DNA of 64,000 nt from Zanthoxylum bungeanum (GCA_019454045.1 SKCR01023752.1:62001-126000), one strand, 5' to 3'. Numbered from the stretch's first letter, positions 10,207 through 22,429 are shown. Notes: generated by a model not told the origin, from the letters alone. Made by a program: numbers and translations.

Positions 10207-11497
10207 ACCTCGATGAGGTACGAGAAGAACAAACTAACATAGAACTAAACCCCAGGCCCCTCAAAAGGGCAGCGACAGAACAACAATAAGGTTATGAACT
10301 CAGAAGGTCTGGTAGGGAAAGACATGAGCCTGCAAGATATGGTTTCCATATTGATGAGGAACATGATCAGGTCATTGATAATGACGATCCCACCAGTTAT
10401 GACAAAGCAATGCGTGACATTGATTCAGTCAAGTGGCTTGAGGCCATGAAATCCGAAATAGACTCTATGTATCAGAATCAAGTCTGGGACTTGATGGATG
10501 CACCTGAAGGGATAAAACCTATAGGCTGCAAGTGGATTTACAAGCGTAAAACTGATGCAGAAGGCAACATCCAAACCTATAAGGCTAGGTTGGTGGCGAA
10601 AGGTTATAGACAAATCCAAGGAATTGACTATGACGAAACCTTCTTGCCTGTTGCAATGATAAAGTCCATTCGAATTTTACTGGCACTAGATGCACATTTT
10701 GATTTAGAGATTTGACAGATGGATGTCAAAACAGCTTTCCTTAATGGGAACCTCGTAGAGGAAGTCTTTATGACACAACCTGAGGGGTTTGCATCTAAGG
10801 ATGATCATAATAAATTATGCAAGCTTAAACGATCCATTTATGGACTCAAGTAAGCCTTCAGAAGTTGGAATATACGATTTGATGAGACAATCAAAGAATT
10901 TGACTTCATCAAAAATGTAGACGAGCCTTGTCTTTACAGGAAAAGTAGTGGGAGTGCTGTTGTATTTCTTGTATTATATGTCGATGACATATTAATCATC
11001 GAGAATGATATTCCCATGATGCAAGCCACCAAGCAATGGTTATCTTAGAATTTCTCCATGAAAGATTTGGGAGAAGCAGCCTACATCCTCGATATTAAGA
11101 TCTACCGTAATAGATCTAAGAGGTTGTTAGGACTTTCTCAATCTACGTACATAGATAAAGTTTTGAAAAGATTCAAAATGGAAGATTCCAAAAGAGGTAA
11201 TTTACCTACTTGTCATGGAATCAAATTATCTAAGGAGCGATGTCCACATACTCCTTCAGATAGAGAGCGTATGAGTAGGATCCTTTATGCTTCAGCAACA
11301 TGATCGATCATGTACGCTATGCTATGTACAAGACCTGATGTCTCTTATGCTCTTAGCATAACGAGCAGGTATCAGGCAAATCCTAGTGAGCAACACTGGG
11401 CAGCTGTCAAAACAATCCTCAAGTATCTGAGAAGAACTAAGGATGTGTTTTTGACATACGAAGATTGTTATGAGATGAAAGTCATTAGTTAATGTGA
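10207..11497 (+). pseudogene. pol: Ty1/copia reverse transcriptase and start of RNase H, truncated by a Tat LTR
   Basis: This shifts by one frame relative to integrase near 10200. The fingers/palm begin 'KWIYKRKTDAEG' (about 10530), followed by 'ARLVAKGY'. The catalytic Y-V-D-D box is at about 10977-10988. Stops at 10713, 10851 and 11046 are consistent with Trp/Gln codons hit by C-to-T or G-to-A. The connection domain ('TRPDVSYALS', near 11330) is present. The frame then meets the first residues of RNase H, where the Tat LTR begins at about 11498. The rest of RNase H is missing. Confidence 0.88.
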
Positions 11498-12198
11498 TGC
11501 GAGCATTGCATTTTTACATGTGAAACCCGATGATGAGTCTCAGTTGGAGGCACTACCTTTTAAGTCACGGAAGTCGCGAGAAACGGATATCGGAAGGGGA
11601 AATTCAGGATGAGTATGTTATCAGAGTCATTTCACATGTTCACTGTTTTCGTTCGTGCTACGTTCGTATATGCGTTCGAACGCCAGGCAGATTGCGGGCG
11701 TTCGTGTTGCGTTCGAATTGGCGTTCGAACGGTGTCGGTATTCCTGGTTTTGCTGTTAGCCCACCTGCACCCTAGCCTAGCCCAAGCCCACTTAAAACAC
11801 ACCCAAATTAAATCAAATATTAAGTTAAATATTAATTAGATAATGTAATTAAATAAAATATTAATTAAGTCATATACCAAATTAAATAAAACAAATAAAA
11901 TCTAAATAATCACCTACCAAAATAATAAAAATACTTACACAAATTAAAGAAATTGCATGCCTAATAAAGATGAATCAAATATATTAACTTCCTAACTAAA
12001 CAAATCACATACTAAATTAAAAAGATGTCATGCCTAATTAAAATCAATCATAACAAATTAAAGATATTGTATTCCTAATCTAGCCAAGATTTTTCCCCCC
12101 TCAATCTAATCTTTTCCTTGTTGGATACCAAATCAAATCCTTGCTCTTAATGCCAAATCCTATTCCTTGTGAGACAATGAGTAACCCTAACCCTTCTC

Positions 12199-12206
12199 TA
12201 TATAAA
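12199..12206 (+). promoter_or_regulatory. putative TATA box of the Tat LTR
   Basis: TATATAAA in 'cttctctatataaacaacc', followed by a C/T-rich tract with 'ctctctctcatttttt', a usual context for a plant transcription start. It probably marks the U3/R boundary. Confidence 0.5.
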
Positions 12207-13431
12207 CAACCCCTCACCAAGCTCTCCCCCTCTCTCTCATTTTTTACGCATACACAAGAAAAAAACCCTAGACATTCTCTCCAGCATTCACGTATAACAC
12301 GCACAAAATTCCCTTCACTGCCCTCATAATTCATTGCCTCGCTCTTCACGCAATAATATAGCCTGATTTGCCACTCCCCGCCTGCCAGACTCCACTCACG
12401 TAACCCTCAGTCACCTTCACGCCACCCGCCTCCTCCTCTCATCTCACACATAGCACTTCACGCGAAAATCAAAACCAAAAGCCACATCTGTCCACGCCTC
12501 ATCACACGTCCTTGACTAGCCCACCAAGCTTCACAACACATACGGCTTGGCCATTGTCCTCACGCTCGAGCCTCACGCTAAAATATAAAGCACCTACATT
12601 CAGCCACGCATAGCTTCATTCACGCACACAAATTGATCACATAACTCCCCCTGACCTTCGCTCCATACCACAAGCGTATACTCAAAGCCTGCCTCACGCC
12701 ATAAAATAAACCAAATCAACGCCACAAAACCCCCTCACGTGAAGCAATAAATCAACACTAAACAGTCGCATATCAACACCAAAACTGCACTATTTCACAG
12801 CCCAAAATAGTCACATTATTACCGAAAATCACACTAAAAAAACAGCAGCCCATTATCCCTTAATTAACCACCACAAACAGTCCCCGAAATACCCAAAACA
12901 GTAGCTTTGAAGACCTGAAACAGTGAGCAGAAAACACATCCGAAACAGCAGTGAAACGAAGCCAAAACAGCAAGGAAAACAGAGTAACAGTGAGCGAAGA
13001 CGCTAAACCAGTGAACCAGAAAAGTTGCGGAGTGATAGCCCTTCCGACGGTTGTAAACGCGAGTCCGGAAGACGACTTAAAAGGTTAGACCTGAGGGTAC
13101 CTTTCACACCTGTTTTTTTATTTGATTTTTATTGATTCTTTTGATTGTGTTTTACTTATTTATTGAATATTGTTTCAATGTGATGTGTGTTGTGGCCATT
13201 GATTAAAACGGAAAATACGTCGCCTCTCGTGGTATATAGGATGGAAACCCAGACGTAAATTCCGTAGCCGATTCCGAATGGACGGTAGTGCGGTCTGTAC
13301 TTGGGATACAACTCCACGTACCACTTGAGTAAACAGCGTATATTTCGCTTTATGTTATTTTGATTATTCTCACTTTATTATTCCGTCTTTTAATTTCCGC
13401 ATGTTATTTATTTATGTTATGATGCGATCGA

Positions 13432-14190
13432 GCGCATGGGCTTAGTAAGTGGAATGAAAGATCCCCTATGGGGAAGGGTTAAAGCCCTTTTTCCACGATG
13501 CTTTTCCGCGCCGGTTGATGTGTGTTCGGTTGAATGCAAGATACGTTCAATCGGACATATTAAGTTTGATATGATTGCCTTTATTTTTGTATGTATGATG
13601 CGATCGAGCGCATGGGCTTAGTGAGTTAGTCCAAAGGTCCTCTATTTGAGAGACGAAGAGCCTAAAAGGCCACCTTTGTGACACTACTTCGCCGCGCCGG
13701 ACGAAGTGTGTTTGGGTTGAATGTACGTTCAATCGGGCATACGAAGTCCTACACTTTTATTGTCTTTATTTCATGTATTGTGATGTGACGCGCACGGGCT
13801 TAGTATGTTGGTCTAAAGGTCCTCTCTTTGAGAGACAAAGAGCCCCAAAAGGCCACCTTTACGGCAGTACTTCGCCGCTCCCCTTTATTTTGTTGTTTAG
13901 TATGACGTCTTCTTACATGACCATGCATCATATCACATTGCGCATGGGCTTAGTATGTTGGTCTAAAGGTCCTCTCTTTGAGAGACAAAGAGCCTAAAAG
14001 GCCACCTTTACGGCAGTACTTTGCCGCGCCTCTTGTATTTAGTTATTCGCTTCATAACGTCTTTTTGAAAATTCATGCATCATATTGCATTGCGCATGGG
14101 CTTATCAAGTGAGATTAAGGGTCCTCCACTTTGAGGGGTGAAAATGCTTGAAAGCTACCTTTGCTACAATGATTTTCCGCGCCCCTTAAT
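13432..14190 (+). repeat. five-copy 150-185-bp tandem repeat in the Tat LTR
   Basis: Units begin 'gcgcatgggcttag' at about 13432, 13609, 13791, 13943 and 14093. Each contains 'ggtcctct.tttgagag' and ends in a GC-rich 'cttcgccgcgcc'-like tail. The reverse-orientation counterpart is in the 29656-32398 LTR at about 30640-31100. Confidence 0.85.
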
Positions 14191-14277
14191 CTGTTGTTAT
14201 GTACGAGAACTCATATATTCATCTGTTCATGTATGTGTCATGTCATTTACTGCATTTTGGAGGTCACTACTATAACC

Positions 14278-14425
14278 TCGTTCGAACGCGTTCCGAAACG
14301 TCGCACGAACGCATGTTTTCTGTCTGGTCCCGTTCGAACGCGTTATCAAACGCTATACAGACGCGAACCTTCTGTCTACCGTTCGAACGCGTTTACGAAT
14401 GCTACACGAACGCGAATACACTGAA
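14278..14425 (+). repeat. CG-rich palindromic minisatellite (CGTTCGAACG core)
   Basis: Three units each contain the perfect palindrome CGTTCGAACG followed by 'cgtt' and a second 'cgaacgc' box. It is CpG-dense in an otherwise AT-rich LTR. Related copies occur at 11660-11740, 30145-30540 and 32163-32250. Confidence 0.8.
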
Positions 14426-15069
14426 TTGAGTCATTTTCATCACATGTGCGTCTGTGTCTATATCTATCTTCTTTTGCACCACGTCATAACATGCTCACTT
14501 TAATGCCTAATTGCATCCCTAAGCGTCTTTTTGCATTACGTACTTAGTTGACTCCTTTATTTGTGCATGGACATGTAATGGCTATTTGTTGAAATCAAAT
14601 GTTCGCCATTATTTGATTCGCCTTTATGTGTGCTTGTGTGGTTAGTGTGTGCTTGTGTTTCCATGAATACAATATGCCAATGAAGATTGTATGTTCGTTG
14701 CTACTTTGATGTACTTTCAAGCATGTAATCTTAGATGTGAAATATATGCAAATTTAGGTGTAAGTTTTATTTTTGCGCATGTGGATTTAGAAGCATGATA
14801 CTCTTGGAAATAAGTGTTACTTAAGCTTGATTAAATTATTACACAAATCCTTTCATTACAAGTGACATAAGTAAGGGACCATTCCGAACCCAACGGTTTG
14901 AGGTCTTCCCTTGCGAGGGGTGAGTGCGGCCTTAAATCTCATTTTCCTGGTTCACACCGGGTGGCGACTCCATTATTCTCCGGTTTAGTCCCCCGCGGGC
15001 TACTTCGTACTCCCGACCGGGCCACGAGCCCGGAACAGCATGCGTCGCCCAGATCTGTGTCCCACAGTC

Positions 15070-15087
15070 TGGCGACTCCACTGGGGA
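15070..15087 (+). other. Tat primer-binding site (tRNA-Arg type)
   Basis: TGGCGACTCCACTGGGGA, three bases after the LTR end CCCACA. This is the kind of PBS reported for Tat/Ogre elements. The minus-strand Tat element has the one-base variant at 62259-62276. Confidence 0.78.
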
Positions 15088-16244
15088 TAGAGAATCGGCC
15101 CCGAAATATTGTCTTGTAATGTTTGGATTTGTGTTCTAATTGACCGTGTCTATAGTGGATGAAATAGGGGTTTAATCAAATGCATTTTGAGGCTAGGTAA
15201 TGGTTCGGTGTCTTCCTTCACTCACTACCTTTCTAGAAGGAAAAGCTGTGAAGGCACCTAGATAGCCATCTACTCGTAGCCTATTGTGATGGACTAATTT
15301 GGAGGACTCGTTGTTTATTCCTGACACCAAGCGATAAGAGCCTAAGAGGCTTGGGTATTTAAGTGAGCCTCGCTCCACCTTCCCTCTGGGGAATCTACAA
15401 CGGGAAATCCATTTGACAGTCAGTCACACACCATAGCTCATTGGCACGTACCTTAGTGTATAAAAAGGGTGCGCTCACTTGGTTGCTCGAACCCTTGATT
15501 GGGGAGACCTAGTTGTGGGCCATCCTTCGCCGGTGAGAGCCTTTGTCTACACTCTTGCGAACCTACCCATAGACCGGGTTTGTATGGTTAAAGTAACAAT
15601 TATTTCTTTGAATATGTGCTTGTGGACCATCCTCATTTGGATGCAGTTGGACTATTGTCAGAAATGCGAACTTGCTGGGCCATTTAAACTGGGGCGAGTT
15701 CGTACCTTATGACCATTAGGCCCAAAGCTTCTGAAATGTTGATGGGCTATTCTGTAGAAATCATTGTTTTATGTTTCCATTATCTTTCTTTTATACTTGT
15801 GTTTGGGAACATCGTCGTTTGGATCTATTTGGACCATTTGTCATGGGATATGGGCTTGTTGGGCCATTTAAACTGGGACAAGAACGTATTTTATGACGAT
15901 TGGGCCAAAGGCTTCTAAGTGATTGATGGGCCACTTTGTGCTTGTGTTCGGAACATTACCATTTGGATTTAGTTGGGCTCCTTGCCATGAGATGTGAACT
16001 CGTTGGGCCATTTAAACTGGGACGAGTTCACTCCTATGACAGTTAGCCCAAAAGCTTCTAAAATGATAATGGGCTGATTTGTTTGAAGATTTTAGTTGAT
16101 TCAATATGTTATATATGTTACATGCATCTCATGCACCTCATACATACATATGTCATGTTAACACCTTCTATGTCTCAAAAAGACATCATAGATACCGTTT
16201 GGGTTAGAGAAGGAACAAGGCTCATTAAAAGAACAGTAACAGTC
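15088..16244 (+). other. Tat leader with tandem repeats; non-coding
   Basis: 15170-15425 is the block shared with the copia leader at 7535-7815. From 15650 to 16080 a repeat of about 150-170 bp occurs three times, each copy containing 'gggccatttaaactggg'. The same phrase occurs in the leader of the minus-strand Tat element (61720-61930). No coding region is supported. Confidence 0.75.
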
Positions 16245-17238
16245 ATGAGTGAATCTGGTAATGAGATATCCCGTATGGATCAGTTAGAGAATGGTCTCGC
16301 CAAGGTCACTGAACAGTTGCAAGCTTTGACTACTGCTGTGGCTGGTATAGCTGGGTCTCGTGCCGGGGTTAGTTCTGGGGATGTGAGGCGCGAGGAGCCT
16401 CCGAATGGGTTGGGGGATGATATCCCCACTTTTGATGATGACATGGCAGAGTATGCAACAGGCAGAGTGATTGGGTCTCGGGAAGAATTTCAGAAGCTTC
16501 GGGATCAGGTTGAAACAGTTACCCGCAAAATGAGGGGTAAACATGAAGAGTTGTTAGATTATGAGGCAATGACCTTCGGAGAACAGCTGCCAGCTCAGTT
16601 TAAAATGCCCGACATGGCCAAGTTTAATGGGAATGGAGACCCGAGGGTCCATCTGCAGCAATATGTCTCAGTCATGAGTTCAATGGGCCTATCACAGCGC
16701 CAAGTCCAAAAGATGTTTGGGATGTCACTCGAGGGGGCACCTGTGGTTTGATATCATAGCCTTAAGAAGAAGGTTAAGGAAGATTGGAAGGAACTAGCTG
16801 ATACTTTTCTGAAACAGTATGTTACAGACTTAGAGATTGATTTGTCACTTCGTGATTTGGAGAACACTAAGTAGAAGCCAGAAGAAAGCTTCAAGGAGTA
16901 TGTAGACCGCTGGAGAAGCCAGCTTCTGAAAATGCAAACTCGGCCCTCTGAGAAAGACCAAATCAAAATGATCATCAAAGGTACTAAGCCCTTTATTTAT
17001 AGTAAGCTGAGGAGGATGACTTCAATGATTGCTGATTTCTGACAGTTGAGGGAGACAGTTATGGATATTGAAGAAGAGGAGGCCGAGAACAAGAAGTTTT
17101 ATGGCCAGAATAGAAGGAATTTTGGGGGACATCCTGAAGCCAAGTCTTCCAGTGCTGAGGTCACTGCCATTAGGAATAGACATTTCTCCAACTTGGGTAG
17201 ACCTCTATCAAAGGTGTTTGAGAAATTGAAGATGCAAG
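16245..17238 (+). pseudogene. gag: Tat Gag, broken and 3'-truncated
   Basis: I choose the ATG at 16245 (reading M-S-E-S-G-N) because the same N-terminal pattern with 'RMDQLE' is found in the minus-strand Tat copy. The Gag core contains 'MPDMAKFNGNGDPRVHLQQY' and 'MFGMSLEGAPVV'. A TGA at 16749 replaces Trp in the next conserved motif. The frame then continues with more stops near 16873 and 17041 to 'LGRPLSKVFEKL'. The end is cut off at the copia LTR junction. Identity to the gag at 60124-60936 is obvious over its whole length. Gag would form the particle. Confidence 0.87.
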
Positions 17239-18201
17239 GAACCCAAAAGGTCACACACAACAAAGTCGAAATCAATGGTTAACAGTGCACAATACAAATA
17301 TAACAGTATAAATGATTATTGTAGGAATTGTTCATAAATGGTTCAATATGTTTCATTATTGAACAGATCATTTATGAGGTTCCATAGTGGCTTAGGGATT
17401 GGTGAATGACGATGGGGGCACTTTAGGAATTGGAATAAAAAAAAATTACTATTCACATGAATAATAACATGAATAGTAATTTTTTTTTGTTATTTGTTTT
17501 GAATTCCAATTCGGCCCAAACTTTTATTAGGGTTTTATAATCTCATTTAACCACTAAATTAAGATCCAATGGCTAAAATTAAATTAGCTTTTATCCCACA
17601 TCGGATTCTTAATTAATTTTGTTGTCTTTGGAGCACTATATAAACCCAAAGAATTCTTCACAAATTTTTGCACCAAACCTTTCATATCTTAGGTTTATAT
17701 AAGTGAGCAACTCTAAAGTTTAAGAGTAAGCCACTGATTTTGAGGATCATTAAGTCTAATTGACTAGAGGAACCTCGAGTTAAAAGTTTTGAGGTATTTG
17801 CCTAGGCTAGCACCAATGGCAAAATACACGTGCACTCAAGGCGTAGTCTTGCCATTGAGTTTTGGCTTTGGTGTGTGCATCTTTGGAGGCCACACACTTG
17901 GGTGGCTCTTTGGAACGTGGAAGAGCTTGCTGAGTTCGAGAAAAAGCTTGTAGATTGGAATGAGGACTGGATGAGTATTCGGTTCAAGTAAGTCTTTTTC
18001 TTTCTTTATTTTAATTAGAGTTCTCATGATAGTTAGCATGTTTAGGTTTATGTTCTTTGCATGTTTTATGAGTTTTATGCTTAGAATATATATGAACATG
18101 CCTAAGCTTGTAGAATAATCAAAACAAATGGGTCTTGGGCAAAGGGAAAGCGGCATAATAATTTTTATTTTCCGCTGCGCACTGGCGGCCGCTTCCCAAC
18201 A
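17239..18201 (+). repeat. copia 3' LTR, 5'-truncated
   Basis: Aligns with the 5' LTR from about 4075 to 6995 without the solo LTR, and ends CTTCCCAACA followed by the TSD CTTTA. About 950 bp of its 5' part is gone, replaced by the Tat gag at 17238. The TATA box is at 17637-17644. Confidence 0.87.
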
Positions 18202-18321
18202 CTTTATTCTCTGGTTTAGTCCCCCGCGGGCTATTCCGTACTCTCTATGGCCTGTGAGCCCAACAGTGTCGTGGTCGCCAAGCATCATAGGCATAGAGGT
18301 AAATCCCGCTTCGCTCCTACA
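18202..18321 (+). mobile_element. Tat LTR, right segment (continues 1-893)
   Basis: Begins with the copia TSD CTTTA and carries the LTR-end block: 'ggtttagtcccccgcgggct', then 'cccgcttcgctcctaca' at the terminus. It matches the 3' ends of the LTRs at 27976 and 62279 in reverse. The next bases (gattctc) are not a PBS. Confidence 0.83.
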
Positions 18322-19208
18322 GATTCTCAATTTCAAAAATCTAAAAAGAAATATAAAAACTTGTCAGAAATATGCTTTATACCCAACTTATGGGTGGTTG
18401 TATGTACTTATACTTGTAATAGAATAGGATTGTAATATTTATATTAAACAATAAAATGACATTTCTTTATTATTCGTGTCTCGTATAAATTTGTATGGAA
18501 TAATTTGCACTTATAATAAAGTCCCTGGAGTAATAAGAGGATGGCTTTCAAGCCTTACGAGAATATTTACTCCTACGTGTTCTTATTAATAATTTTATGA
18601 ACAATCAAGGCATTCACAGAGTGGAGAGACTAATATGCTAATTTGATCTTCCCTTAAGTGCGGTAGTTGATCTCATAGACTACTAGCGGGTTTCGACCGT
18701 TTGGTGTATCATATGGGTGCATGATTGTGGGCATTGGCATGTTGCTAGATGTTAACCTTGGTTATTGAAATTGAACGACTACATGATAGTTATCATTGGA
18801 AGATAATTTATGTTCGATTAAATTACTGTGTTTCAATTTCATGTCTAACTTGAGGGGAACCAAAAATATCACACACAACACAATCCAAAGATAATGGTTA
18901 TGGTGCACAGTGAAATAATTACAGCATGTTTGATTGCTGTGGAAATTGTTTATAAATGATTTCAATATTTTCTATTATTGGATGAATAATTTATAAGGTT
19001 AATGAATGGCTTAAGAATGTTTAAATATAGATAATGGCACTTTGGTACATTGGAAAAACGGATTGGACTATTTATGGCAAGTTCAGTCAACTGAACTTCA
19101 AAGATCGATCAACTGAAGTCGAACTGATTTAGAGTCAAAATTTTGATATTTGAATCCACTTTCCAATTTCACCCAAACCCTAATTAGGGTTTTATGAACA
19201 TGCTCTGA

Positions 19209-20420
19209 TGATAAGTGCACAAAAGTGTACTTAGAACACTGTTAATTCAGCTCAATTATCTTGTATTTAATCTTGATTAGAGTTCATTTTGTGCTTTGTT
19301 ATTAGGAAGCAATGAAACATGAAGATTGTATCAATTACACATGTTTCGGGACCTTATTGACGCATCGGAAGCACGCGGGAAGAGCGAAAACAAAGAAAGC
19401 AAAAATCGGTCCAGCAGCCACGTGTCGTGACGCGCCAATCACCGGTATCGTGACGCGCTCCAATAACCTGCACACATACAAAGTGGCCGAGAGTTGGGCA
19501 CCGCAGCGCCCCGGAACAACCTAAAACACTGATTTAGCCGTCTTTGATACGTATTATAACTCCGAGGCTTTTTTTTATATAAAACCAACTTCGTCCAAAC
19601 CCTAAAAGGAGAGAAAAACCAGAGAGAAATAGAGGAGAAACCCACAACAAGAACCACAAAAACTAGATTGAGAGAGAAGAACGAAGAGCTTCAAAGACAA
19701 ACACGTCGTCTCTCCGATCTATTCAGGCTATCTCTCTATTCCGTATGGAGAACTAATCTCATAGGCAAAGCTAATGATGAACTTTTGTATTTAAATTTCT
19801 ATATTTATGTTTTTGATTCTTGAATGAACTTTTAAACGTTTAATATAATTGATGGTTGTTATTCTTTATCATCTTACGATTCTTGAACCCAGAGATTATG
19901 TTTTGTCAACTCCCATATAGATCCAATCATGTTTCTTCTATGTGTGATTTGCGAACTCAGTTTTGACTGGTAAAAGTTATTTTGTGTGTTGGTCTTTTAT
20001 TGCAGTATTACCTGAGGGTATATTTTCAACGTTAGATAGCTCGTAATGATGACTTTTGTGTGCTGTTAACATAGAGAAAATAATCATTGATTAACTTAGA
20101 ATTAAATATGCATATAATTGAATATCCTCCGACTGTTGGTTTGTGATGTGAAACTTTCAGTTGAGTAATAACAAGAATCAATAACTGAATATAAGAGTTT
20201 GATACAAGAGGGATTCCCGATGTTTTGCCATATCTTTTTACTGATATTCTTATAGTATTTTCCATAGTTTTTATCTTAAATTATCAATCCATTCGTTTTC
20301 TTTATTTAAGTTACTATTAAAATTTTTGTTTGAGTAAATTAGTTCCTGTAACCATCTCTCTAAGTAATCGACACCCCAACTATATTACGATAACCCGCAA
20401 GTACATTTTGGGCGTAATCA
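19209..20420 (+). repeat. 5' LTR of the Gag-only element
   Basis: 1212 bp. A putative TATA box (TATATAAA) is at 19576-19583. It pairs with the 3' LTR at 22430-23616; differences are mostly scattered substitutions and short indels. Confidence 0.88.
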
Positions 20421-20425
20421 AGATT

Positions 20426-20443
20426 TGGCGCCGTTGCCGGGGA
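20426..20443 (+). other. primer-binding site (tRNA-Asp type, Athila)
   Basis: TGGCGCCGTTGCCGGGGA, five bases after the LTR end. It is an intact copy of the usual Athila PBS. Confidence 0.85.
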
Positions 20444-20650
20444 GACGGTTTACAATCTAAAGGAGCAGGTTTGCTTGGTCAAACACAAAGCGGTAACTTA
20501 GTTCATTCTTTAACTTTTATTATTTTTATTTATTTATTTATTTATTTTTTTCAATTTTGGTTTTAGTTAGATTTTAAATTTTAGTTTATTCTTTTTTTAT
20601 TTATTTTTGTTTTATTTTTGTTGTTTCTTGTTTCACTTGAGTTTAATTTC

Positions 20651-21549
20651 ATGCCTAGACTTAGGGATCGGTTGGGTAGATTTGCTAAAATAGAACAGGA
20701 AGATTCAAGTTCAGATTCAAAACACATATTTGAAAATATTTTTGCCATACCATCCGCGTCTAGCGCACATAATATGAGTGAATACTCTCAGACCACCCAT
20801 GAGGACTCTTGAAGAGTAACTCCACCCAACTCGAAGAGCTACATATTTGTGCATAATGTTTCCTCCTAATGCACCCCACATAGATTTTAAACTTGGGATG
20901 ATACAGTATCTCCCAACTTCTCACGGTTTAGAGAGCGAAAATCCTTATGTGCACATTAGAGAGTTTGAAGAGGTAGTAGCAACCTTCCATGACCGGTTTG
21001 GAACCACTGACATAATTAGACTTAAGTTATTCCCCTTTACCCTTAAGGATAGAGCTAAAAGCTGGTTGTATTCTTTGAGACCGCGATCAATAGGATCATG
21101 GGGCGAGATGACACATGCATTCTTTAACAAATATTTCCCATAGAGACAAATCTCCACATTCTCCTAGAGAGACAGTGAAACCATTTTATTAAACATGGGA
21201 GAGGTATAAGGAGATGTTAGTGAGTTGTCCTTACTATGGATATGAGAGTTGGCACATAGTAAGCTATTTTTATGATGGACTAACCCCTAGAGAGAGCCAA
21301 TTCATTGAGATGATGTGCAATGGTGAGTTTATAAGGAACGACCCTGATGAGGCATTCAAGTACTTAGATGACTTAGTTGAGAAATCTCATACATGGACTG
21401 GACCAAATGCCTTGGATAACACTGATATGACACACCCCACCTCTTCTAGCAGAAGCATACACCACTTTAGGGAAGAGGATAATCTTAAGGCACAAGTTAA
21501 GCTATTGACTAGACAGATAGGAGCCTTATATGATGCTTTGAGTAGTTGA
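20651..21549 (+). pseudogene. gag: Athila-type Gag, frameshifted
   Basis: The start is taken at the ATG at 20651 ('MPRLRDRLGRFAK'). Three pieces in three frames (20651-20812, 20847-21143 and 21214-21549) together cover Gag. The middle piece has the Athila/Ty3 retrotrans-gag core: 'ENPYVHIREFEEV', 'LFPFTLKDRAKSWLYSL' and 'TFFNKYFP'-like wording. The third has 'SYFYDGLTPRESQFIEMMCNG'. It ends in a stop with no zinc knuckle or protease downstream. Gag would package the element's RNA. Confidence 0.86.
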
Positions 21550-22429
21550 TCTATGTTGGACTCGTAAGCACTTAATTATAGGTTTTTAGCAGTGAAAGCC
21601 TGAGTAGTTAGTAAGGTGACTAGTTGAAGAAATTGCATGTCGATGAATGACCATTTGCTTAGATGTCTACCCCGATTTGCTTGTGTCATGATGTGTGGTA
21701 TGATTAAAAATAAAAGAAAAAGTCTATAAAGAAAGAAATTAAACCACCTATAACCGATAAACATGAAGCTACCCATGGGCGAGTATTAGGACCAACATGA
21801 GGAGAAATGCTACCCTAAAGGGTAGATGTGTTGAAAGGAAGAAGAAAAGAAAATAGAAAGAAAAGAAAAAGTCGAAAAAGAGACAAGAAAAGAAAAAAAT
21901 CATACCATGCTGAGCACAAAAAGGTAATTACAGAGAGCATAATTGAGATATCTAGGTTGGTTTGACCCATCGGATCCCAATTTTTAAACGAAATCATTGA
22001 GTTGGCTTACCTAGGAATCGAGCTATGAATAAACCTTTACACACACACACATACTGTAGTCTGGCTTAGATGATTTATTCAAGGACTTGGATTTGAGATA
22101 CGTTGAGTACTTTGAAGGTTCTCTGATTTCATTACTAGACATTCTTTGAGGACAATAATATGTGTAACTGTTGGGACTATTGTATTTTGTTATTTTCAGT
22201 TTGCATGTTTGTATGTGTTTTAAATGACGTTTGTGGGTGTCATTGCTGTAAGCCCTCACGAGACTATAACTCGTCCAGTAGAGACATCTAGGGGTTTAAA
22301 GACATGTTGCATACACTAAATGCAGTCGTTACCCTTACGAAAATGGCTTAGTCAGTTTTTATTTATTTAGTTCTTATTTTATTTTACGCTAGAATTACTA
22401 GAGACTAGCAATAAGCTGGTTGGAGGTTG
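21550..22429 (+). other. 3' untranslated part of the Gag-only element
   Basis: No coding region. 22220-22429 is homologous to 54920-55118 of the large Athila element ('gtttaaagacatgttgcat' and neighbours), which supports Athila ancestry. The purine-rich 'ggttggaggt' just before 22430 is the likely PPT. Confidence 0.7.

Larger units (their letters stand above)
11498..15066 (+). repeat. Tat 5' LTR, about 3.57 kb, with three internal repeat families
   Basis: It begins with the family start 'gcattgcatttttacatg' and ends 'ctgtgtcccaca'. It contains the conserved block (13225-13335), five copies of a 150-185-bp repeat (13432-14190), a CG-rich palindromic minisatellite (14278-14425) and the terminal conserved block (14870-15066). 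It is longer than the 27976 LTR (about 2.2 kb net), because the internal repeat copy number differs. Confidence 0.83.
11498..17238 (+). mobile_element. Tat-clade Ty3 element, 5' part only (LTR, PBS, leader, gag)
   Basis: The LTR starts near 11498 inside the copia RNase H frame; the exact base is ambiguous by about 6 bp because the LTR terminus is mutated (TGCGAG for TGTAGG). The LTR ends at 15066 and is followed by a PBS, a 1.15-kb leader and gag. At 17238 the gag sequence changes abruptly to the middle of the copia 3' LTR. Protease, RT, integrase and the 3' LTR are missing. The gag and leader match those of the minus-strand Tat element at 60124-62258. Confidence 0.85.
894..18201 (+). mobile_element. 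Ty1/copia retrotransposon with four nested or deletional interruptions
   Basis: The 5' LTR starts TGTTAGGG at 894 and the 3' LTR ends CCCAACA at 18201. The 5-bp duplication CTTTA flanks the whole unit (889-893 and 18202-18206), and the flanks together reconstitute a Tat LTR. The order gag, protease, integrase, RT, RNase H is copia-type. Insertions are a hAT (1298-3491), a solo LTR (4650-6615) and a Tat element (11498-17238). The 5' part of the 3' LTR and the end of pol are missing, apparently lost in one deletion joining 17238 to 17239. All reading frames are broken, so it is dead. Confidence 0.88.

Noticed and set aside
18322..18361. PBS after the Tat LTR end at 18321
   Set aside because: The bases after the LTR end do not match TGGCGACT; so this LTR is a 3' or solo LTR.
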